NCBI GenBank assembly: GCA_032718475.1 | Contig: JAUCBJ010006551.1 | Span: forward strand, 1-26,498 | Reading direction: 5' to 3' | Length of the DNA: 26,498 bases | From: Nemertoderma westbladi | Taxonomy: Eukaryota; Xenacoelomorpha; Nemertodermatida; Nemertodermatidae | Part shown: positions 9,986 through 18,209 of the stretch, one piece after another | Layout of the letters: every line of letters begins with the position of its first letter | How positions within the stretch are numbered: position 1 is the first letter of the stretch | The notes under the pieces: generated by a model | The model's input: the letters and a program-made list of their open reading frames with translations, nothing else | The model's database searches: none | What the model was told of the DNA's origin: nothing | Position numbers and translations under genes: made by a program

Positions 9986-10915
9986 TAAACATACCAAATA
10001 CACTTCCTCAGGACTCTGATTTTAAAAACGAAATAATTACAACATAATTATTCCCCCTTTCCTATCCTGCCGTAACATTCATCCCAGAAATATTCACCGT
10101 AATATTCATCCTAGAAATATTCACCCAGGGTACCACCCAGGGTCCATTGTTATCCAATACATCCCTTCCCTTACACCGGTCCTCAGTACACAGCCTACTG
10201 CTACCACCCAATAGCAGTAGGGAATGATTGACTAGTCACCTTCAAAACTCCATCCAGGTACCAATATTAATTAGTCTATTATAAGCAGAAATCATATTTT
10301 AACATGGTTTGAACGTAAAGTCTCTGTCCAGAAAGTCCACCTTCGCGCAGGTGATAATTAGGGGTCAACTCCATATTGACCCCACATTGGGTTATAAATA
10401 GGGCCGCATCGGGACAAAAAACAAGACACTTCAACCCCAGCTGCCTGAAGTGAGCTCTGCTCCTCAGTACAGCATAAGTTTAGCCTAGAAGTCAGCTCTG
10501 TTCCAAGTTGGGGCAGTCTTTGTTGCTGGGTCGGGCCTGCGAAAGGCTTTGCTATTGCCAGGAACGTAAGACGATTCCACCGTTGGTCTGAGTTTACTGG
10601 CTAAACTAGCCCGGAACACTTGTGTGCTTACTCTTTCCTGCTAGCTGTTTAGTTCGTCCCAGGAGGATCAACTTATTCAGTTCTTGTCGGCAAAGTGGCA
10701 ACGTCTCCATTGGATCGGCTCTCTTACTCACGGTAGTGCTGGTGCACTGTCCGCATGCTATACGTTTATTCCCAGTTCGCCCGAATAAAACTGTATGGTC
10801 TGAGAACAAATTGCAGCTAACCATTTAAGTCCAATCGGTACCACCCCTGCCTAGACTCAGGCGGTAATCTGGTGTTTGCACTATCGCCAAGTTACAATAG
10901 CGTGATGCTGCACCA
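9986..10915 (+). other. Possible solo LTR-like segment
   Basis: This stretch of mixed composition has a TATAAATAG box at 10393-10401 and an AATAAA signal at 10784-10789, about 390 bp apart in the same orientation. Between them is moderately GC-rich, non-coding sequence, as in an LTR with U3/R/U5. Short repeats (CAGAAATATTCACC-like, GGTACCACCC) lie upstream at 10080-10150. I could not fix TG...CA ends, a target duplication or a primer-binding site, and no internal retroviral-type genes are adjacent. It could equally be unrelated promoter-like sequence. Confidence 0.3.
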
Positions 10916-11472
10916 AGTTTGTTACGACTTTCCCATAACTTTATAGACTTTTTTTCATGACCTTTGTTCACAGCTTTAGATTTATTAAGACGTTTTTCAA
11001 AACAATTATTATTGAGATTTTCTTTGCCATTTATTTGTCTATTTGTTCCGGTGTATTTTTACAAATAAACGGCTAAAAATACGGTATATTTTTTCTCTGC
11101 CTTTTGGATTATTTAGAGGCTATACTTTGGATCCTAACGGACCCAAAGCACCACTCAACCCGGTTTCTATCTTTTTCCTCATCCCAGAGGTTTTTCCGCA
11201 GTGTTACATTAAGCTATTTCATTTATTTAGAATGAAGCAATATACAGTATTATTTGGGAAGAACAGAAAATCACTGTGTTTTGTACTATATTGAAAAGTT
11301 GTGGATGTCCGTAAAGAACAAGTCATTGAAGGACCGTGTTCTAGTGGAAATATTTTATGTTAGCCGGAAAACTAAAACATTAAGCAAAGGTTGAGCACTA
11401 CCTGGAACCTTTTTGAGATTCAAAGCCGTTTTAGGAGCTTGTCATGCCAAGGAGCACGAGAACTCCATTACA
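10916..11472. other. Spacer without recognised features
   Basis: No exon, repeat or RNA gene was recognised. The 83-codon plus-strand frame at 11043-11294 has no recognisable similarity. Confidence 0.5.
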
Positions 11473-11718
11473 ACTCGAATTTTGATCCTATATGCAAACT
11501 TAGATCCTATAGGCGAACTTAGATCCTAAAGGCGAACTTAGATCCTAGACTCGAATTTAGATCCTATAGGCGAACTTAGATCCTATTGACGAACTTAGAT
11601 CCTAGACTCGAATTTAGATCCTATATGCGATCTTAGATCCTAGAAGCGAACTTCGATCCTATACGCGAACTTAGATCCTAGACTCGAATTTAGATCCTAT
11701 AGGCGAACTTAGATCCTG
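11473..11718. repeat. 19-bp satellite array, left part
   Basis: About 13 tandem units of 19 bp, each ending in TTAGATCCT. At least three unit types alternate: ATAGGCGAACTTAGATCCT, AGACTCGAATTTAGATCCT and ATATGCGATCTTAGATCCT. The array continues at 12417 after an inserted MITE. Confidence 0.9.
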
Positions 11719-12416
11719 CAGTACAGGCCACCAGAAAAAGCAGATTTCATCCAATGTGATCACATGTGAACACATTTGTTCAAGTCATCTGATTGGCAGG
11801 TTATGGCGAGTTATCTTCTAGATCACACAGCAGGAGGCTAACTTGCTGGGACCGACAAAGGCTTTGTGTGCGGTGCGCCTGTATGTCTGATATTAGGTAG
11901 ATGAGAGAGCCCCCAGGGCGTAACATTGCGGACATGGGCTGTATTGGTAGAGAGAGAATTACATACAAGACCACATGGAGGTTCATGGAGTGTATGGGAG
12001 TGGATGGGTATATGGATGGAGGAGCCTAGAGCATTGAATAATTAATTTAGTGCAGGGAGATGTCGCGCTATTAGTCTGACACCGAGAGGGCACAGATAAA
12101 CACCAGAAGATGCCTTAACATCACTAACTATAGGCCTGCCTACTAGACACTATTAACCGCACACTATAAAGGTAAACAAAATCCTTATCGCATTTCCAGC
12201 TGCAGTAGGTGACAGTTCGCGGCAAACTACAGAGAGTTTCCAGATTACTAAGCGTTTCAAAAGTATTCAATTGTATCCTTTGGCGAAAAAATTTTGGTTG
12301 TTGCCAATTCAATTATGTTCAATAGTCCCGTTCAACAACATTACATTACACTGGTACACATTTGATAAAATGTGTTCACAATTGTACAAATCTGCGTTTT
12401 CTGGTGGCCTGTACTG
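11719..12416. mobile_element. 698-bp MITE with TIRs, inserted in the satellite
   Basis: The left end CAGTACAGGCCACCAGAAAA is matched by its reverse complement at the right end. The repeat extends over about 29 bp with a single mismatch, and a TGTGAACACATTT motif recurs further in on both sides. The 19-bp array resumes in phase after the element. The site reads GATCC-TG before it and TA-TATGCG after it, consistent with a TA target duplication whose left copy has mutated. CAGT termini and a TA target suggest a non-autonomous Tc1/mariner relative. No transposase frame is present. Confidence 0.8.
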
Positions 12417-12690
12417 TATATGCGAACTTAGATTCTATAGACGAACTTAGATCCTATTGACGAACTTAGATCCCATAGGCGAACTTAGATCCTATAGGCG
12501 AACTTAGATCCTAGACTCGGATTTAGATCCTATATGCGATCTTAGATCCTATATGCGATCTTAGATCCTATAGGCGAACTTAGATCCTAGACTCGAATTT
12601 AGATCCTATATGCGATCTTAGATCCTATAGGCGAACTTAGAACCTATAGGCGAACTTAGATCCTATAGGCGAACTTAGATCCTTGACTCT
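12417..12690. repeat. 19-bp satellite array, right part
   Basis: About 14 more units of the 19-bp satellite, with the same three unit types. On the minus strand it ends 57 bp after the donor of channel exon 3, so it occupies the start of the following intron. Confidence 0.9.
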
Positions 12691-12747
12691 ATTCCTTGGT
12701 TTAATGAGCCTAAAAGAATATCCCATTCAACGTTATAATTTACTAAC

Positions 12748-13483
12748 CTGTGCACAATTTACTTGTTTGTTAGAGTTTGCAGGATTATCTCCATTCATGG
12801 AACAATTAAATTCCTGTTCTGGATCACAGAATGGGATTGTGCCAGGATGAAATATTAGACGACATTTGGCCCCATTAGGACATGATGAAACAAACTTGTC
12901 TGCTTCACATTCAGCAATGCAGTTTTGTTTACTATAAGTCTGATTATTATAATACTTCAGATGTTTTGGAGTATATCCAACTCTTGTACAATTGCCATAG
13001 TCTTTTATCTCTACAGTTTTTGTTAAACCCACAGAAGTTTCCCTTCCCACTGCAATTTGAAACGCATTTGCATTTGGATTGGGGTGTTCTTTATGACCAT
13101 GTACCATTACATAAAATCCTGCACCGCCCGTAGTCAAAGCCGTTGGTTTGTAGAGATCTTGGTATGCATCAAGATGAAATTTAACTCCGCCATGTGGTTC
13201 AGCTGTATAGAAGGTTATAGAATTATTGAAGTTGAATAACCAACATTTTCCAACTTCAGTATGATAATTAAATTTCCAATATCTATCATTAATAATATCC
13301 AAATTATTCTTATCAAAGCACTTTATTGGTCTTCGATGGTACCCGTGATCACCAGCCAAAAAGCAGTTAGTAATTCCACGCTTCATGCCAAGTTCATTCC
13401 AGTACCTAAATGGAAATTGGAAATTACAGCTGGTGGTTGTAGTCACACACTCATTAGATGTACTGTCAATTGAGTTATAATTA
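12748..13483 (-). CDS. DEG/ENaC channel, exon 3 (extracellular domain)
   Basis: Codes for most of the extracellular domain of a degenerin/epithelial sodium channel subunit, a trimeric amiloride-sensitive-type cation channel of the plasma membrane. The exon follows TGATACAG at 13490-13484 and ends CACAG|GTTAGT (donor 12747-12742). Its first base completes a Tyr codon begun in exon 2; 245 whole codons follow. Landmarks are a Cys-rich finger insertion, GKCWLFNF (beta-ball Gly-x-Cys motif), GAGFYVMVHGHKEHPNP (the usual GxxVxIH..xxP strand), AVGRETSVGL, YGNCT, then the thumb cysteines CIAECEADKFVSSC and PFCDPEQEFNC. These match the family in order. No internal stops occur. The final palm strands and TM2 with the GxS selectivity filter are missing from this exon and were not found to the left. 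Ligand class (acid, peptide or mechanical) cannot be told. Confidence 0.9.
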
Positions 13484-14811
13484 CTGTATCATAATAGTGC
13501 TTAAATTGTTATTCCTGCAGGAGTGAAACTATAAAATGTATATATTAGAATGGGAATAGAAATAACTTGATTATATAACGAATTCATATATAATTAATAT
13601 CCCTGGTGAATGGGGCTCCCACTCGTTTTACAATCCAACACTAACCCAGTTGTGGGGCGAGCCACGAAGTGAGCGAAGCCTTAGCATATGGGTACCATTA
13701 ACGATTTGTCGTCGTAAATTTTTGATCGCTAATAACTCGGTTATTCCGTTATTCGGTTAAACGAAACTTGGTATGTATGTAGTCCGGCTAAAGTTTAGAA
13801 AGAATCTCAAATTTGGTCAAAAACCAACGAACGCAACGAGTTTACAGTGGATACGAGTAGCCATCTGCCATAAATCGGCAGTTACTCTCACAGTTTCGAG
13901 ACTTTGCACAGTTATAAAGGTCGTTAGTCTCCGTTTAGGGAAATTATTTTAGGACAAAACAGGACGAGCGCAACGAAGCTAATGAAGGATAAGAGTATTG
14001 TAAAATTAAAAATAAAGACCCCACGAACGTGTTCATAATTGTACTGGATTATTTATTACACATGACCTTATACCATCATAATAACGATATGGTGGATGAT
14101 TTTATCACCACCTACTTACTTGCTTATACAAGAATAATGAAAGACTATATAATAACGGGTTCATTCAGTCAAGTACAACAGTAACACATCTCTAATCAGA
14201 TATTATACAACATTGAAATGTATCACTAGACCCTCATGCTTGACACTTGAATAGAGCCTCTCTCTCCTTCACATTGCTTTTGCCTGGAGGACCAACAGTG
14301 CATAGCATAATCATTGTGCTCTATGACGGTCTATTGAGAGAATGAGGGTGGTGGATAACAGCCCATGTTATTTTTGAGATTCCTTTTAACCTTATTAGTT
14401 AGTAACGGGATAAAATCTACAAATTTTATCGAAAACGTCTGATTTTTTGTTTGATTTCACTAGTTACAATCCGACCGAAAAAAATTTGGAAAAAATGAAC
14501 TAGGGTAGTTTTTTTCCAGCACCAAAATTACAAGTAATGAACAATTTTCATAATATTTGAAAGTAACAATTATCGGCTAATTGCTATTTAGTGGCAATAT
14601 TGAAAATACAGGTTTTATGGGGCGTAAAATCCATTTGAAAATATTTAAAATGATCTGATTACTATAAATGACTGTTTTAGTCCTCTACAGTAACCAGCAC
14701 TTTTCAGTTTGATCACAAAAAATTTAATTCACTTATACGATTCTAATGGAATACTATAATAATGAATAGAAGATAGAACAATAGAAGATAGAACAATGGA
14801 AGAATAATGGA
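13484..14811 (-). other. Intron 2 of the channel gene, 3' part
   Basis: Non-coding intron sequence. It includes a segment at 13615-14000 with repeated CGAACGCAACGAG/CGAGCGCAACGAAG words (13826 and 13963) and GAGCCACGAAGTGAGCGAAG at 13660, probably an eroded repeat family. No exon was recognised. Confidence 0.55.
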
Positions 14812-15590
14812 AGTTTGAGATGTCTAGTGCGGTTTTTATTGACTCCATCGGAATCAGGACCCTCAAAAACCCGTATAACACAAGAAACAAGATGATACTA
14901 TCTATTGATCAATTTGCTTATTTTCAAAAATTTGGTGCTGGCACAAAATTGTCATCAACCGGCGAAAAAAACAAGTTTGAAAATAAAACTCTTATATGCC
15001 ATTTTTACTTATTTAAATGAAAATCAGAACCCTCACAAACCCGTATATCGCAAGAAACAAGGTGACACAATCAATTGATATATTTGATGGTTTTCAAAAT
15101 TTGGTGCTAGCATCAAACTTTGCACCCACTTCCGAATAATACGAGTTTGAGATGTCTAGTTAGATAATTATTTATTCCATTGAATTCGGAACCGCCATAA
15201 ACCTCTAACACGCGAGAAATAAGTTGTCACAAGCAATTTAACTATTGAATGGATTTTCAAAATTTCGTGCTGGCACACCTCACAAAATACAAGTTTGAAG
15301 CGCCTGGTACAACTCGTATATATTCCATCAAAACCAGAACCCCAAAATACACCCTCCTATTGCGCAAAAAACAGGTTCAAACGATCAATTTACAAAATTG
15401 ACATATTTCAAAATTTGGTGCAGGCAGAAAAAAAAGGTTTCGAAGAAAAAAAAAAGTTTGAAATTTATAAATTAATTTATATGAATTCCATCTAAAATTG
15501 CAAACAACAGAAAACCGGTGTAAATGAAAAAATAGAGATGTTTCATGAAATGTAATTTTCAAAAAACAAAATAAAAAAAGTACCAAAAGC
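14812..15590. repeat. Diverged ~145-172-bp tandem repeat, 4-5 copies
   Basis: The words AAGTTTGA(G/A)ATGTCTAGT, TATTCCATCGAAATCAGAAC, ACCCGTATAACACAAGAAAC and TTTCAAAATTTGGTGCTGGC recur in the same order. Units begin near 14812, 14975, 15147, 15293 and 15463. Units are only about 65-75% alike by eye, with indels. It lies in intron 2 of the channel gene. The short frames here (14820-15020, 15295-15495) are by-products of the repeat. Confidence 0.65.
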
Positions 15591-16050
15591 AGGGTTTAAA
15601 AATGGTGCTATAACTCGAAAAACTTCCAAATATTTTTGAAAACCGTTTTCACTAACGTTTTCACTGGACATGAACGGCCTTAAGTATGTTAGAGTGAAAC
15701 AGCAGGGAAGTACAAATAAAGAAACATTCAGCTCGAGTATGTCTGTCAGCTGATATTAAATACATAAATTGTAGTTGGGCCGTTAATGGAATTGTAATAA
15801 ATGATATTATAATATTTTTTCTTAAAAGGAAAAACGTAGAAGCATGTCACCAGTAGTTGAACCAGCACAATTGCTTATTTCGACCTATGCAAAATTATTT
15901 CTGCACAAATAAATGAAAATTATAATATGCAATGTGCCAGCAATATCTAAACGCTTGCACTATCAATATGTTATTTTATTGCTATTGCGCTATTTATTTA
16001 TTTGATTCGCTACTTCGATTCCCATCTGGAACAACTATTATTACCATAAT
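15591..16050. other. Intron 2 spacer
   Basis: AT-rich sequence between the diverged tandem repeats and the hexanucleotide array, with no recognised feature. Confidence 0.5.
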
Positions 16051-16326
16051 ATGTATAAGTATAAGTATAAGTATAAGTATAAGTATAAGTATAAGTATAA
16101 GTATAAGTATAAGTATAAGTATAAGTATAAGTATAAGTACAAGTACAAGTACAAGTACAAGTACAAGTACAAGTACAAGTACAAGTACAAGTACAAGTAC
16201 AAGTACAAGTACAAGTACAAGTACAAGTACAAGTACAAGTACAAGTACAAGTACAAGTACAAGTACAAGTACAAGTACATAGTACAAGTACAAGTACAAG
16301 TACAAGTACAAGTACAAGTACAAGTA
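16051..16326. repeat. Hexanucleotide microsatellite (TATAAG)n then (TACAAG)n
   Basis: About 14 units of TATAAG (to about 16136) switch sharply to about 31 units of TACAAG, with one interruption (ACATAGTAC, 16276-16284). The array occupies the first bases of intron 2 on the transcribed minus strand: the exon 2 donor GTGAAT is at 16333-16328 and repeat units begin at 16326. All long open frames here (poly Tyr-Lys, Ser-Thr, Leu-Val, Cys-Thr, Tyr-Leu) are artefacts of the repeat. Confidence 0.97.
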
Positions 16327-16333
16327 TATTCAC

Positions 16334-16596
16334 TATGTGCAAGACGATCTTGTAAAAACTAACTGTTCTGCACCGTTCCATGTTGCCCAATTATAATTAC
16401 TAAAATTTGGTTGCATCTGCTCTGGAGAAAGACCATTTATGTATTCTTCTAACTGTTGTGTCAATTTGGTAGTATGCCATGCTTCAAAATTCGTCAAATC
16501 TGGATCTCCATTCGATTTCAAATTATTCCATACATCAAGCCGTTTCTTATTGATGTTACAGATGGTTATAGAAGGAAGGGGGAGACTATCTTCAGT
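16334..16596 (-). CDS. DEG/ENaC channel, exon 2 (post-TM1 extracellular)
   Basis: Encodes the segment just after TM1. The acceptor reads TTATATTATAG (ending 16597). The exon begins ACT GAA GAT in phase 0 and gives LPSITICNINKKRL, the family's conserved FPxxTICN signature in which the Cys is near invariant. About 60 codons of palm/knuckle sequence follow (LTQQLEEYINGLSPEQMQ, then YNWATWNG), ending VFTRSSCT plus two bases of a split codon at TA|GTGAAT. SSC near the end corresponds to the conserved CxF/CxY region. An in-frame TAG overlaps the donor, so the frame cannot continue past it. Joining to exon 3 makes TYNYNS across the junction. A short open frame starting at 16521 is only the downstream two-thirds of this exon. 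Confidence 0.88.
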
Positions 16597-16609
16597 CTAT
16601 AATATAAAT

Positions 16610-17115
16610 ATAAAAGTAAACAATATAATAACATTTTGGGGTTGGGGGGTACTAGGGACCATGGACCACCTCGTAGAGTCCCTCGTTGTTAGTGAGTGTG
16701 GGGTCCACGGCCCCCATAACGGTATTTCCGACCAGGATGGCAACAGCCAGTCTCTGCAGGAGGAAGCGGTGAGATTGGGTGAGATTGGCAAGGTGGATGG
16801 TCGCCAGTGGGTCCACCATGTGAGGACCCGTCCGCGGCTCCATATGGGACCAGAGTAACGCTATTTACTCGCTTCCGTCCCCTCTACACAAGCCTAGTGG
16901 CTCAAGTGTAGTGGGGACGCCACAGCTGATGAGCGCCCGGCGCACAATGTCGTTCAACATTGAGTAGCGCAGGAGTCTGCCGAGGCTCCTTGAGCAGAAA
17001 AGAACATCCGACAGAACACCCTTGCCACACAGGGCACTGCTGTGGGGCTTAGTCAGACTGCACTGAAGACGAGTCGCGACCAAGATCCCCAGCTGCGAGT
17101 CCAACAGTTCCAGTC
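16610..17115 (-). pseudogene. Retroelement C-terminal Cys-rich/nuclease-like domain, decayed
   Basis: The downstream half of a chimeric open frame (17106-16865) reads QLGILVATRLQCSLTKPHSS, ALCGKG, SLGRLLRYSMLNDIVRRAL and GVPTTLEPLGLCRGDG. From memory, this pattern (a CxxxxxH..CG finger, then NDIVRRALxxxGVPxxLEP and R-DGKRPDG) occurs at the C-terminus of polyproteins of certain invertebrate retroelements. The expected continuation appears in broken frames to the left: WSRGRVLTW near 16800 and HRFLLQRLAVAILVGN near 16700-16760, recalling the usual QR-S-AI-RGNA ending. A stop follows GDGSE at 16865, and the middle of the domain is deleted. I cannot assign the parent clade. It lies in intron 1, immediately upstream of exon 2. 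Confidence 0.5.
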
Positions 17116-17158
17116 CCAGAGAGCTGATGTTGATGATGATGTGGTTGTTGATGATTGT

Positions 17159-17620
17159 ATCATCTGTCACGATTATTAAATCGCCTTTCCCCAACTCCTG
17201 CTGGTTAGTCCTCCACTTACTCATCTTGTGCAGCGTTGGTAGGTACTCTTGAATCCACCTTTTCCAATACACTGCATCAATCGCCTTAGCTACCCTCCAA
17301 CTCTGTTGTGAGCTTATATTGTCCTTGTCGATATATCGCATATCTATCTCCGCTGGCCTCTCCCTTAGCAGGTGTGCTGGTGTCAGAGCATCAAAGGACT
17401 CTGGAACATTGTTCTTGGGATACAGCTGATGGCTGTTAGTTATCCCCGATTGCCACAATTCAAACAGTTCTGTGGTGACCTCTCTCACCCTCTCGTTTGC
17501 TAACTTACCCTGCCCAAATCGGGCTAGATAATGTAAGTGTTTGTTGCACTCACCCAGTTTGCGGTTTAATTTGGGTTGATCTAAATTTCCTTCCTTCCTG
17601 GATCGATGATCCTTTGGGTG
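17159..17620 (-). pseudogene. BEL/Pao-type retrotransposon integrase C-terminal relic
   Basis: Minus-strand coding relic. Its core reads SFDALTPAHLLRERPAEID, SWRVAKAIDAVYWKRWIQEY, LPTLHKMSKWRTN and LGKGDLIIVTDD. This is the C-terminal extension of BEL/Pao integrases: LTPxHLL, then W....WKRWxxEYLPxLxxxxKW, then GDLVxVxD. The frame is open upstream to about 17620 (KLNRKLGECNKHLHYLARFG), which I do not recognise. The integrase DDE core, RT, protease and LTRs are absent. Downstream the frame runs without a stop into an unrelated retroelement domain (see 16610-17115), with a CAT/ATC-rich patch at 17125-17160 at the junction. Confidence 0.7.
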
Positions 17621-18159
17621 GCATTATACCCTCATCGTAGATGATCACTCGTCGCAACATCCTCCTCCTGAATGTCCTATTTTCCTTGTCTCGTTCAGCA
17701 TTGCACCGTCGGCCCGCCCGTTGCTGTTCCGGTGGGCCGCTCGCTACCTGTAGCCAGTGGTTGGCTGGTGGCGCCGGTGCTTCTCTCACTGCTCCCATTT
17801 CGTGTCGACTCGCGTCCTCCTTCTCGTACCTGTCCGCCTTCCTCCACTCCAATCGAAACATCGCCTTCCACCAAATCCAGTGTGGTGTGCTGGTACCGCC
17901 TCGTTGCCACCTCCCTAATCGTCGCGTCCCTGTCACAGGGAGTATGCGGCAGACTCCCTCCTCCGATCGAACTCTGGGGCGTCTCTCAATCGCTAATCTC
18001 ATTGGTGATGTTGGCTTGTCGTTGGCACTGATGTTTGGGTCACTTTTTCTGTGGTTTTTGACTGTGATGGGATCTGAGTTGGCGTGGGATCCCAACTGGT
18101 GAATTTGTGTCATTTTTAGTACGCATTGCCATGCTGTAGGTATCATGGCTGAAAGGCCA
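17621..18159. other. GC-rich block of uncertain origin in intron 1
   Basis: This 540-bp block is clearly richer in G+C than its surroundings and, because of that, is open on both strands: 198 codons minus at 17550-18146 and 153 codons plus at 17641-18102. The minus frame is Arg/Glu-rich, the plus frame Leu/Ser-rich; neither shows a recognised motif. It sits between the LINE copy B tail and the BEL/Pao relic, so an unrecognised part of a retroelement (for example a gag-like region) is plausible but unproven. Confidence 0.35.
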
Positions 18160-18209
18160 TACTACTACTACTACTACTAGGATCGGCATGCTGCATTGCA
18201 GCTGCATTT

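Noticed and set aside
11801-12312. Two short minus-strand frames inside the MITE
   Set aside because: About 60 codons each, no transposase motif, and inside a clearly bounded non-autonomous element.
11473-12690. 19-bp repeats as a CRISPR or integron-like array
   Set aside because: Head-to-tail 19-bp units without spacers, in an animal intron; a satellite fits.
12882-13473. Three plus-strand frames of 60-83 codons
   Set aside because: All are antisense shadows of channel exon 3.
15932-16390. Several open frames encoding poly (Tyr-Lys), (Ser-Thr), (Leu-Val), (Cys-Thr) or (Tyr-Leu)
   Set aside because: They are translations of the hexanucleotide microsatellite in different frames; flanking sequence gives no real start or domain.
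16439-16858. 139-codon plus-strand frame
   Set aside because: It lies antisense to channel exon 2 and to the retroelement relic; composition is that of a shadow frame.
17641-18102. 153-codon plus-strand frame with a hydrophobic C-terminal stretch
   Set aside because: It mirrors a GC-rich block open in several frames; no motif, splice context or neighbours support it.
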